DNA from: Phoronis australis
Lineage: Eukaryota; Phoronida; Phoronidae
NCBI GenBank assembly: GCA_002633005.1
Contig: NMRA01000072.1
Coordinates: forward strand, 355,972 to 419,971
Length of the DNA: 64,000 nucleotides
Direction: 5' to 3'
In this document: positions 36,997 through 48,308 of the stretch, piece by piece
How positions within the stretch are numbered: the first letter of the stretch is position 1
Layout of the letters: every line of letters begins with the position of its first letter
The notes under the pieces: model-generated
The model's input: the letters and a program-made list of their open reading frames with translations, nothing else
The model's database searches: none
What the model was told of the DNA's origin: nothing
Position numbers and translations under genes: made by a program

Positions 36997-37455
36997 GATG
37001 CTTCTTCTCTGTACCGACTACCAGGCAAAATAAAACTCGAAAGGCAGTAAGTTCAAATAACGGCGGGAGCGATAATCTCGGCAGTTCTCGTTAACAGCGA
37101 CATTGTTTGGCTGACCTATAAACTACTAGAGCGCGTGGATGAGGGCAGTTTTTGCCAAACGTCCTGGGAAAAGGAACCGAAACTTTGGTCCAGGTTTTAC
37201 TGAAGTTGTGGGATCTCCCACAAGTGAAACTCAGTCGTCGAGAAATTACCGAAATTACACATCATGAACAAATCGCAGTAACTTCAGGCATTTAGGAAGA
37301 GTTTTGGACAGCGCGCTCTAGTGGGAGTTGTTAGAACTAGAACGATAAACACGGAAGTTTGATCTTTTTGCGTGCTCTGGTGCAAAGTTCAAACTCTGCT
37401 TTGAGGTTAGCTTACATGCATCTGTTCGTGAGAATCTCAGTCTTCGAGTTTGAGC
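36997..37455. promoter_or_regulatory. Bidirectional promoter interval with CDE/CHR-like element
   Basis: 459 bp separate the KIF15 start (minus) from the small membrane-protein gene start (plus). On the minus strand, 37066-37052 reads CCGCC-GTTA-TTTGAA: a GC-rich CDE-like box, a 4-base spacer, and the CHR hexamer TTTGAA. This is the arrangement of vertebrate G2/M genes repressed by the DREAM complex. It lies 56-70 bases upstream of the KIF15 ATG. No TATA box is evident. The transcription start sites are not known. Confidence 0.5.
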
Positions 37456-38001
37456 ATGTTGGATAGCCCATTGGATGTGCTGAAATCTCAAGAACTTGGT
37501 AATGTCAAATATAATGTAGCTTTGGTGCATGGATTTTGGTAATTTATATAGCATAAAGACCATACAGTCTTCCTGGCCAATGTTTTAGGCAGGGGGCCCA
37601 TGTATCCTGCATCAAGATTAAAGTCAGCTTCCTGAATCAAGTTGTTGTTTTGAAGTTGACTGCGTATTAGTTTCAGCTTGTGAGGAAACTGATTCTCAAA
37701 GTGCAAATTCTTTAACTAGTGTGACCATGATGTTTTGGCACAGAATTAATTATTAACACTGTCTTTATTTTCGTGAAGTTTTCCGCTGACAAAATAATCA
37801 TCATTGTTATACTTTTCAGGTATTACCATTGGGATATTTTCAACTTTAATTGTGGTATACATCGCGTTGGCCATTTTTGTGTACAAACCGTTCAGATACA
37901 ACACTTCAAGCAGATTTAGAAGACTAAGGGATACGTCATTAAATTCCATCGAAGAATCAGGAAGTCAGCATGGATATGGTGCTACAGCTCATAGTGAATG
38001 A
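37456..38001 (+). CDS. Small single-pass membrane protein, 74 aa (two exons)
   Basis: Exon 1 is 37456..37498 (ATG, 14 codons plus one base, CTTG|GTAATG) and exon 2 is 37820..38001 (acceptor ttttcag, stop TGA 37999-38001). Joined in phase they give 74 residues: a short N-terminus (MLDSPLDVLKSQEL), one hydrophobic helix at about residues 15-38 (GITIGIFSTLIVVYIALAIF), a basic juxtamembrane stretch (KPFRYNTSSRFRRLR) and a Ser-rich polar tail (HGYGATAHSE). The basic side suggests the C-terminus is cytoplasmic. I do not recognise the family. A 16-codon upstream frame (ATG 37414) overlaps the start. It diverges from KIF15. Confidence 0.6.
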
Positions 38002-40225
38002 TTGTTATCTGTGTGATTTCCACGGGCTTGAGGACGAGACACGCCATGTGGTGCTAAGTTTGACTGGAGAAAGTGAAACACATCACCATTTACAATCTTT
38101 TTAGTTTGGTGATTGTCACTGTTGCAAGTTAAAGTGCCAAATAATGGATGCTGATTCATGTCCTGAAAGCAGTGACAGTACTATATTTACTTGAGACGAG
38201 ATGTTTTTGTGGAGTTAAATTCAGAGAAAGTGAACATTGGGCTTTCTGGTGCATGCTTGTGCGACAAAATTGCTTATATTGGGCTAGTACTTAAAGAAAG
38301 TTAACAATTTTATGTGATAGCTTTGCATGAGAAGTGTCAAAGGCCATCCCAATGGTACCTCATATAGGAGGCTACAGTTCTTTGCAATGTCATTATTCCA
38401 TACCGTATCCGGGCATATTTAGGCCCATCAGCCTATGTGGGAAGGTATGCCTGAAGCCAAGGAGAAAATTTTAAAAATAACATGCAAGTCAAGTATCCTG
38501 TGCGGAATAGTTGACATTTATTCAATTCATTAATTATTTAAAGCAGATATAAACCCACAATATTCTGTCCAAGAAGCGAACTTTTGATTTAAACCAGTAC
38601 TAAATTTGGTCACAACTTATTACTTACTCAGATGAGCAGCAATTTCAAGTTTGCAAAGAACTGGCAGTTTGTTTTTCCGTGAGACCAGAGACCAGAAAAA
38701 AATGAAATATATTATATACTGTGAAAAGACAACTTGTACATCCTGATCTCAAACAGTAACGATTAGCAAGAAGTCAAGTTGATTTTTGTAATGGAAATGG
38801 GTTTTAAATATTAATAAGTACTAAGAACATACAAAATACACTCTACACACAGTTTAACATGTGTACATATACATAGCCTCCCACACCTATAAGTGAAGCT
38901 TTGGTACATCCACCTCTACTGTTACACTTGGGTAAAGAACTTCTTAACTGAAAAAAATCATGTTATTGCGTATATAGGGGTGGGGGCTTAAATATGCACT
39001 ATATATGATTTAATTTAAATGAAGTGCTATACTCCTTATTAAAAAATAAGTGCATCAACATTATAAATTTATTAAAAACAATGGACAGTGAGAGGCTGTG
39101 TTCTACCTCACACAAAACATTTTGCCACTTGAATAAGTGATATGAAATTTTACAAACACATTACATTGGCACACAGAACAAGATGACAAAAAGATTACAG
39201 GCATTCCACCAGAAATTCTCAACACAATTTATAAATAGCTTGTCAAATTAATGATTAAAAATAACATTAAACCTAAGTTTATGACATTGAACAAATCTAA
39301 TAATTTCAAACATTGTCTGGCTCTACTCCATAAGATTCTTACAACCTGCCGTAACAATGAGGATATTATGTAGCGTCCATAAACACCATTTTGGGGCAAA
39401 CAACCCAAGGTGTGGATCGATAAACCTCTATCTGATGTGTTAATTGGCAGCTGTCAAGTTTTAAGCATTTATTAATACACTGAAATGTACAATGGAGACT
39501 GACAAATCACTGCAGTTATCAGCCATTGAAATGTGCATATGTAGCTGTATTTCGCCATATATTCGGCTAAAATGATGAAATATCAAATAGGGTCATTTCC
39601 TAACATTCCTTACAGTGATATGGTCCTATTTCCCGTTACCAACAAGGACATCGAAAACATCGACTCAAAAAACACTTCAGAATTTATTGGGGTTATTCAA
39701 CCCTAAAACTGTGAAATTAAAAATGGTGCGTGTATGCTTTGCCTGTGACTAGAGTTGGCAACAAAAATGGAATAGTATCATGGTAAGGAATATTGAGAGA
39801 CCATTTTTATGAGACTAAAAGGCTAATTCGATTTTGTTTCTTAGCCAGCTAAATAGGACAAAATGCAACTTATTTAATGTGCTTTATAAAGGTAAAGATT
39901 ACGATAACTTAACTTTCCAATACAAGATAAAATACTGCAGTTAAAGTGCCTTAAAGTTAAATGGCATGTTCATAAGCACTTTAAACTGCAAGGTAATTTT
40001 AACCCAAATAATAGCAAAGGTAAAACGCACAACGTTTGCTCTTTGTATAGTAATAAATGACAATGCACACATTGTAACATCCATGAACAACAAGAGCAAG
40101 TGATCACATTCACAATTAAATAACGGCTCCTCTTTCAACTGCAGTCTGTGAAGAAAACAGCAACTTCTCTAACAAATAAATAACAGAAGCAGTAATAACA
40201 ATTGTTCGTTAATTCTGACCCGCCT
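38002..40225. other. Intergenic region with no recognised gene
   Basis: AT-rich sequence between the small membrane-protein gene and the MND1 stop, presumably containing both 3' untranslated regions. No exon-like coding stretch seen. Confidence 0.4.
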
Positions 40226-43200
40226 TCACTCAACATAGTCAAAGTCCTCGGGAATACCAAACTGTTTATCCATCTCTTTCATGTCAAAAGTGAATTTTTT
40301 CTGTATCCATGACTTTATTGAAAATACGTTATCTGAAAAAGCAATGTTAGACATTTATTCGAGAATTGAGTTGTTGAACCTGACTGCGAGATTAGGATGA
40401 TTGTACAGAAGCTCAGAGGAGTATATTTGCCAATTAATAGTTGTTAAGAAATTTACTTATTTCTATGGACTTCACTATTTTCTCTAAGCATCTTCCTTAA
40501 CAGTGCAGTAAAAAGCAAGAACTACAAATAAGTCCCACACAGTGCAAATTCAGTCAAACAGAAGTGACTAACTTCAAGCTCAAAAAAATTGAGGTCGAAG
40601 AGGTGAATCTTTTCATTGAACCAACCTGGCAATGACCAACATTTAGTTCAAGACGTTAACATAATTAGGAATGCTAAATCACGATATTAGTGAAAAAAGT
40701 AAAGGGATTGGCTACAAAGCATGATTTAAAACAACGGTGACGAAGCATGGCGGTAATGTAACAAAGAGACAGCAGGTCACGTCTTCCTCATGACATATTT
40801 TATTAAACTGAATAAAACCATAGGCTCATGGAAAAAGTGAATGGTAGCAACACACAACAAATGGCATTTAGTGTCAGCTGTGTGACCATTTGGAGCACTT
40901 GGACATTTTTGCATATTCAAAATTCCACTCGGGATGTTTCGTAACTTGAACTGCAAATGACCAAACCTCATTCATTCGGTGAGTCACGTGACTTTCAAAA
41001 TGAAGAATAATTGATCTTCCTTGCAAATCAGTAAGACATTCACTTTGTGTAAAGAGGCATAAATTTCCGCACAAGGTTTGATTGACACCTGACAAAACCA
41101 CAAGCAACCAAGTCTCGAAAATTCTCCATTTTGAAAGTCGACACATCACTGACGTTTCACAGTCCTTGTAAACGTATCCCTGACGTGAAGAAATATTCTT
41201 GCAGAATGCTGGCAATAAGCACTGACAACTCATTACACAGGATTGATAATTTTTGCAGCACCTTAGAAAACAAGCACGCCATAAATTACCCTTTTCATTA
41301 AGTGTTCGCCTACATAACCCACTGTGAAGTACAAGTTTTTCGCCATAAACCCAGGTGGCATCAGGGGTCAATTGTGCCATGATGTGGCCAGGCACCATTG
41401 TCCTTTTTGTTTTTGTATGGACAGAGAGAGTTCCCATGGATTGTGGGAAATCTGATTCCTTCATAGGAAAAGAAACTTGTATTTCAAGTCAACAGGTGGT
41501 GAGAAGAATGGATACCCACGAATCTCTTACTGTGGGAGGAGCATGCATCACTTTTGCCTACCGGGATTTTCCACAGATAAGCCCATGAGCGTGTATTCGG
41601 AAAATTAAAATTTTCAGGCTTTTCAGTAATGTCCGGCCGTTTATTCCGATGGAAGTGTGTGTAAACGGAAAGTCATAGCCTCAGCTGATATGAAAATATC
41701 AGCGATTGATTTAAATAAAAGTGTGCCTTTTAATTTTAAGTTAATAAATACATACTTCGCCAACAATTGTTTATTTTTATAAATGACAAATGCTCCACAA
41801 AATTGAATTTGTGACCAAAAGTTGACACTAAGTGGGTTTTAAAAGGAAATTTTCTGAATAAACGCCCCACTATCTGGACACTTGACACCAGACAATGTAA
41901 CACCAAATCAACACCCATGGGCTTTTATTTGGCATAATTTTCCGAATAAACGCCCACTGACGTTTCATCGGGTGGGCTTATCTACCGAAAGTCCTAGTAT
42001 CGAAGTAGAGGAGCAAGTATTTTTAGAATACTCTTCACTCTGGTCTTTATGCCTGACTTTCACAGAATACCCACCAGTCCACCTGTTTGCTGCATCCTTA
42101 GCAGTGTCTGTTTCTAGTCTCATCCCTTCAATAACCTCAGGATCGCATTCCCTGTAGCGCTCCAACTCTGTCTCAAGCTTCCTCTTAAACTCCTTCTTTT
42201 CCTCAATCTTGTGTAGAAGGTCTGTGCGTTTGTCCTGTAAAATAGTCAGTTCTAGGTAAACGGCTGGTGCTTGAATCTGACTGGTACAGTTGTAATTCAC
42301 TGCCAAGGTAATGTGAAAAAGGAATCAGGACAGCACAACACAATGGCTTACATCTTTTTATCACATCCCTATGTTTGACCTTTAGTCACCAACTTTCCAC
42401 ATGTCAATCCGAATGATTGGACAAATGACAGCTTTTGGGTTATAGAAGACCTAACAATTGAATTGTTCATTTAAAGAAGTCTCAGTCACATTTTTCAGTT
42501 TGTTCGTTGCCAGAGTTAGGCTAAAAGCAACATAAACATAGCACAAACAAGTGTAAAAATGTGTAAGTTTTTGACAAGTAACAAAATTTCAGTTCTTAAT
42601 TCTGACAACTCAAGGGCAGACATGGGACAGGACCAAGACCAAGGGATTTCATCCACCAGAGGGCACTACTCATAGAACATGTCATCGCAGCACACAGTCA
42701 ATCACATCAATACAAAAACAACTGGTTAGGGATTCAACACCACCTCAGTCTATAGCCAACCACAAACTGTCATTAGTTTTCTGTGCTTTGACAACACCTT
42801 ACCGACTCTTCTCGTCCAACAGAAGTTTTTTGTATCTGTTGATCTATTGACCTCCTCTTGCTTTCTACCTCTTTTAACCGCTCTGTAAGGTCACTTATCT
42901 TTCTTTTTCTCTGAAACAGTTTATGCAACAGAGTAAATGATAGCACCATTATTTTTACAGGCAAAAATGCATATAACAAACAAGTAAAGAAGCACATTTT
43001 AGATAAACAAAATCTGTGCATACACTTGATTGACGTTGCCACTTCTGTTCTAAGGTGAACCGGTTAAGACATCTGGTTGGTTCTCAATGACGACGTTGTG
43101 CTTAAAAACCAGTCAAATGTCATACCCGGTGGAACCAGAGAAGTCAATCAAGTGCAGCCAATGAATCTGATGCTCTTTCATTATTACTACAAGAAGAAAA

Positions 43201-44678
43201 ATCCATTATGTCATATCCAAGCTGATCAAAATGTTTTTGAAAGACAGCAAAAACTCGCGAATTAAACTGTCAACACTGAACTAATAACTTACCATCTATC
43301 TAGGACTGTTTGTTATTCTGATTCACTGTGTCTGGCTCATGTAAGGAGGTTCTTGTATTCCCTGTGCAGTTGCGTTTCTACTGACACATCACAATTTACT
43401 ACAACTTGCGACAACTTTTACATACATTTTGACTAGCTTTGCTTGAGAAAGCCCAGAAGTAGACGGATGTTCCTATCTTGTCTGTATCCACCATGCCGTC
43501 ATCAACCAAGCTCTGCAAAATCTCTTTTACAGACATCGATGTGATGCCTTTCTCTTTCTGGCAAAGTCTCTCCAGTTCCTTGAGTAGGAAGAAGTCTTTC
43601 TATAGCAAGATAGTTGAAATGCAAAGTGTGAGATACATGGTAGTGTGCGTGCCGGAAAGGGGCAAGAGACCTGGGAGGTAGGGCCACAATGTTGAATAAT
43701 ATGCAGTTAAAGAGCAACTAAAGCCAGTTTTGGTGATTTCACCTGAAACTTGTGTTATCTGCTATTATGCAATTACTACACTGTACATCACCAGAGAGAC
43801 TTCAGTCCTTATCTCCAGTGAAAATCTTGTTCAAAAACTCGGAAATGTATACCAAATTAACTAATATGTAAAAGGTTATAATGTTTTCTCTCTTTTTTTC
43901 CTTTCAAATTACAAACCTTTTTCCAAACAAATGTGTACCAACTATTCTCATCTATTTACATGACCAAAGTTCCTTGTACATTCACTTCAAGTTGTGCTTG
44001 ATAATGTTTTGATATCACCTGTGCATAAACTTTTGGTACGTTGGTTGTTTCACATTTTGGCTTGTGTACGTTTAGCACATTTGTTGGTCTATTGTCCAAA
44101 TGTACAGCTATATTTGTTTGCATATGATGTAAACGTAGCGTTAAATATAATTGTTTTCTCGATCAGCAAAAATTTTCCTCATTATGTCACAAAATGGACC
44201 CTGTGATTTGAGATGCAACCACCCAAATTGTCAGGACACTTGCTAACTATGCCAACTCTGACAGATCAAGTTAACAAGCTTTTTTAAAATCTTTGACAGT
44301 TGGCGAGTATTACAGAAAGCTGTTTTGTTTTAAACGTTTAAGTGTAGTTAAAATAGAACAAGAAAAGCAACTAGATCTCTAAAATAGATCGATCCCTTCA
44401 AATGCAGGAAATAAAAACTGAATGTGCATTTGTGAATTCAAGCTACATGGGCACATGAGCAAGAAAAATTTAATTTGTCATTTGATACTGATGTATTACC
44501 AAAACTAAATTATTTGGCAGAATTACATACAATCTTTTCCATCAGTCCGAAGTAGTATGGTCTTTACATGATGTAAGACAGGGTGTTTTATTTAGTCGAA
44601 ATGAGAATATACCTTTTCATAGAAAAACTCCATCATTCTAGACCTTTTCTCTTCAACACTCAATCCACGTTTCTTTGA
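40226..44678 (-). CDS. MND1: Meiotic nuclear division protein MND1 (exons 2-6)
   Basis: MND1 pairs with HOP2 (PSMC3IP) and stimulates DMC1/RAD51 strand exchange in meiosis. Exons, high..low: 2 44678..44613 ([19 protein letters not shown]), 3 43599..43426 ([20 protein letters not shown], winged helix), 4 42910..42803, 5 42234..42075 ([18 protein letters not shown]), 6 40332..40226 ([20 protein letters not shown], stop TGA). Phases agree throughout. Adding an initiator Met gives 205 residues, the length of human MND1. Order: N-terminal winged-helix DNA-binding domain (about 1-80), central coiled coil that pairs with HOP2, and C-terminal capping helices ending [11 protein letters not shown]. Exon 1 would encode only Met; see the candidate at 45263. 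Confidence 0.93.
41561..41997. mobile_element. TA-flanked MITE (Tc1/mariner-like), MND1 intron copy
   Basis: 437-bp relative of 8542-8989. Left end CCGGGATTTTCCACAGATAA, right end (reversed) CTAGGACTTTCGGTAGATAA, with TA on both sides. It sits 78 bases inside the MND1 intron that follows exon 5. Confidence 0.65.
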
Positions 44679-45262
44679 CTGAAAGCAGAAATTTAGAACT
44701 GTGCATCAATAAAGACCGCTTGAAAATATAACCTTGGTTTCCCACAAACATCTGTGTCTGTCAACTCATCCTGCGTTTAAAGGGGAATATGTTACATTTT
44801 AAGGCATTTTGTTAGGCTTGTAATTTGTTCAATTTGGCATATTTCACTCACTTGAAACTTTTGAGTCAATAACACACAACACTACGTCTCTTGCCACGAA
44901 AAATGGCCAGTGGCTGATTTGGGAAACTGAAAGAAGGACATTTGCTCGAGCTGGGACTAGAGTTAAAGACATCAAGGGCCTCCTAAGGTGTTCTAGCTTC
45001 TATGCGCAAAAGGTACTTATAGCAACATGACTTTGATGACTCAATCAGTGTTTGGCATAATTCTCCTAAAACCTTCCGGCGTACGGAGAACCTAGCTATG
45101 CTATTGCCATGGCCCGGGATGGCCATCGTCTCTGGAGCCAGTTGGGACGGTAGCCACGTATGCCTCTACTGTCTATGTGAAATACAGTGAGTCAGTAACT
45201 CCATCACCAGTCTCGAACTACAACAAGCTGTCTTCTTCGGATTTCTAAACAAAATACTGTAC

Positions 45263-45265
45263 CAT
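45263..45265 (-). CDS. MND1: Weak candidate for the MND1 initiator codon exon
   Basis: MND1 exon 2 begins exactly at Ser2, so exon 1 should end ATG|GT. This is the only ATG|GT on the minus strand that I found between 44.7 and 48.3 kb. It has an A at -3, but the donor (GTACAGTA) is weak. It could be wrong; exon 1 may use another join. Confidence 0.2.
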
Positions 45266-45299
45266 TCTAACTGCCACAACTGTAAGAACTTGGCCCTTG

Positions 45300-48200
45300 T
45301 CTTCGTTTTCTGAAACTAACAGCTAATGATCGAAACTACCGCGCGGTGACGTAGATGTTGTAGCCCATGTTCAAATTGAACCACTTCAATACTTGTACTC
45401 TAGGCACAATAGGTGAGCTAAACATGTTCAGACGCTTGTAATGCCTGTGGGCACAACTGAGTCAGTCCGGCAGCCCCTCAAGTTCATTGGATTATTGTTT
45501 AACTCGCTCCGATTTCATTGACAGGTAGATTTTGAGGCTAATTAAGATGGTAATAAACCCTCTCACGTCATTTGACGTCACTGGAAACTGAACAATCATA
45601 TTACATATTTTCCAAGTTGTGCACACGTTTATCATGTGGCGCCTGTTTTGAGCACTAGGCCCTCACTACTGTCAGAATGACAGAAATAGCCTACCAGCTG
45701 TTAGTGCCAGCTACGGTACCGTGAGGCCGGTCACGCTGCGCTTTGACTTGAACTGTGAATGAATTCTAGCTAGCGGCTGCAAACACACCCCGGCGGCCGG
45801 CTACTGCCTGAATTGTTCATGTGATTCAGTAATTTTCAAGTCAACCGTTTTCCGAAAATAGCGGGCCACAGAGAAGAAAACTAGTTATTGTGATGATTCC
45901 GATGACTCGGCAAAGAACTGTTTCCGATAATGATTCCTGTATGACCGAGATACGACAAAAATTAAAATGGTCTGAATAAATTTGCCGTCTTTTCCCAAAA
46001 GCAGTTGAAAAATTGCAGTAGTATATAGGCCTATAGCCGTCGCGCATATGCTCATGACGGAAGACTGATTGAGCACGCCTGCCTGGAGCACTTGCAACGG
46101 ACTTGGTTTTCCGTGCCAGCGAGTTCATCAACATTTTCCCCGAGGGTAAAAGATAATAAACTTAGTGGCCTAGACCAATGCGTAGAGAAACAGATGTCCG
46201 GCCGGGCGCGATAGGTTTCACCAATGCAGCCTTTGCTGTGGGCCCTATCCAGTCTGGGGCTCACTCACGCTAAGGAGCGGTTACCGCTCTATGCATTCAA
46301 TTTCAGTATGAATAAATGCTCGGATCTTTGACCCTCTTTTTCATTTCTGGAAACATGTATATTGAGAAAGAGCACTGTAAGCTGGCCCGGGCGCTAATAG
46401 ACCAAAGTATTTTCGCCGGACACATGCATGTTTAACATAGTCACGCAATTCATTCTGTCCTCATCACTGTCAACAACGGATTTTGTCATTTTGTAGCCGG
46501 CTCTGCTCATAGCTACTTACTCCAAGAAGCCTTTTCTGGTATCATTTCTGGCCGCTTCGGCCGGCAAAGGTCTGCATACGTGCTAGAAGCGTTGTCAGGT
46601 GTGATTGTGTCCAATTTAGTTTCCGGTATATCCGATATTTTTCTGACTTTTATATTTCAAGTTTAAACTGCCGGAGTGTTTATGTATTCAGTATTATTTC
46701 CCGGCCTGCCGTAAATGTTTAGGTTCGCGTGCTAGTACTGAAGCCTAACCTGGGCCCGGTCTCCAATCTTTTTACTCGAAATGGAACTCGAAACTAGGTT
46801 TGGCATTTTCTACTCTACTTTTGGGCGAACTCAAGATAAGTGTCTATTATTCTATGCTCGAGTACATAATAACTTACGTAGATAATTTATTGCCCTCAGT
46901 TTGTAAACCCAATATTAAGGCAATCAAAAGTTCGAGTTTGAACTCGAAATTTCGAGTTTTTACCCGAGTTTGCCTAGCACGAATATAGGGTCTTCAAGGG
47001 CAATGAACTAGAAACTCCTATGCATAAAGTATAATGTATTCGAGCACAGTCTGATAACCAATTATCTTAAGTTCGCACAAAAGCAGAGAAATTGCCAAAA
47101 ATAGTTTCGAGTTCGTTAGTACAAAGATTAGAGACCGGGCCCAGGTTCCCAGCCAGCTCACTGACAAGCTGACGTCTTACGCCCAACCAACCTCGCGGGT
47201 CTGTGCCGGAGACTATACTGAAGCCGTGCTCACTGTACGTTAATTGACATCCGGATATTTAGCATGCATATATACTGTGAGTCGAAATTTATCATGATGA
47301 CAGTCCTCACTGAGCTCTCAGTTCGTTGAAAACTTTAGGATTTTCAGGACCCGCGTAGTCTGGTAAGACATGACTGAACTGCAATTACAAAAGTGCCGAA
47401 TTTACCTCACCGGACGGGCATTTGGTTCACTACTCACGGTTGATCTCTCACTCTACGCATGGCGGGGTGGCTAACTGCCTCGAGCCGGGCCACCGGCCGG
47501 GTCCCCTCTGCCATGGGTAACAACATGTTTTTCTCATGAACATAATTCTAAGTTAGTCGGTATACTACAGGACGCCGAGTTTCGCATCTTTCAGTCTGCG
47601 CATCGTATATGATGGGGCATTCGGTTTTACCGACGACTGCCGCGGCCGGACTGAAGGCCGACAAGGTCCGCATGATCAAAATTTATTGCCGACTTTTCGG
47701 AAACTCGTAAGTTTGTAATATCTAGTTTCATCATGCATTTCCACATGAATTCCGGCACACTCATTCAACGGCCGGCGGAGTGGTAATTAAAAAACTGAGG
47801 ATTCAAGAAAAACTTAAAACTGCAGGCCTAGCTGGTCCCCACGTTGACTCGCGAAGTGACACTGATCATCGCGTCATTCTAACCACCTGATCCAAATCAT
47901 AGAACTCTCAATCTAGGCCTGACTAGAGGCGGATCCAGGGTCAAAAGAAAACAACTTTTCTAACACGGAAACGGTCGCTGAAGAGCCCTGTTAAGCTTGT
48001 CTCATCTCAACTTAGTACAGAATTTCAAGAAGGTGCTTTTACCACATTCACTGGTAATGGCAACCCTTTCGTGTTTTTAAGTTAATGATGATCTGTGAAT
48101 CAGAACTGTGTGTTACAAAGAGAAAAATATAGAATGCATGCATATAGTTTAGCTACAGTTTCATAGAATTAACAACTTTACATTTCTAACACAGAAAACG

Positions 48201-48308
48201 TTCAAGTGAGCAGCAGTGAACATGGTAGGTCAAAAGGTCAATTCCGTCAGCGTGTTTGTTCCCGCGAAGTCGTTTACAACTTAGCAAAACTGCAAACTTA
48301 TTGCCAAG
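45300..48308. other. GC-richer intergenic region between MND1 and TMCO6
   Basis: Contains many CpG-bearing motifs (ccggc, gcgcgg, cggccgg), unlike the flanking AT-rich DNA, and the foldback MITE at 46747-47147. It probably includes the promoters of MND1 (minus) and TMCO6 (plus). No further exon recognised. Confidence 0.35.
46747..47147. mobile_element. Foldback MITE, complete
   Basis: 401-bp near-complete palindrome. The ends AACCTGGGCCCGGTCTC and GAGACCGGGCCCAGGTT are exact inverted repeats. Arms continue with 'actcaagataagtg' and 'caattatcttaagtt', around a centre 'cgagtttgaactcgaaattt'. The copy at 1-353 is a relative. No clear target duplication. Confidence 0.8.

Noticed and set aside
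40874-41464. 196-residue minus-strand frame
   Set aside because: It lies in the MND1 intron, shows no domain or family similarity, and has cysteine-rich low-quality composition typical of chance frames.
45841-46264. Overlapping minus-strand frames of 70-97 residues
   Set aside because: No similarity, poor composition, overlapping one another in different frames.
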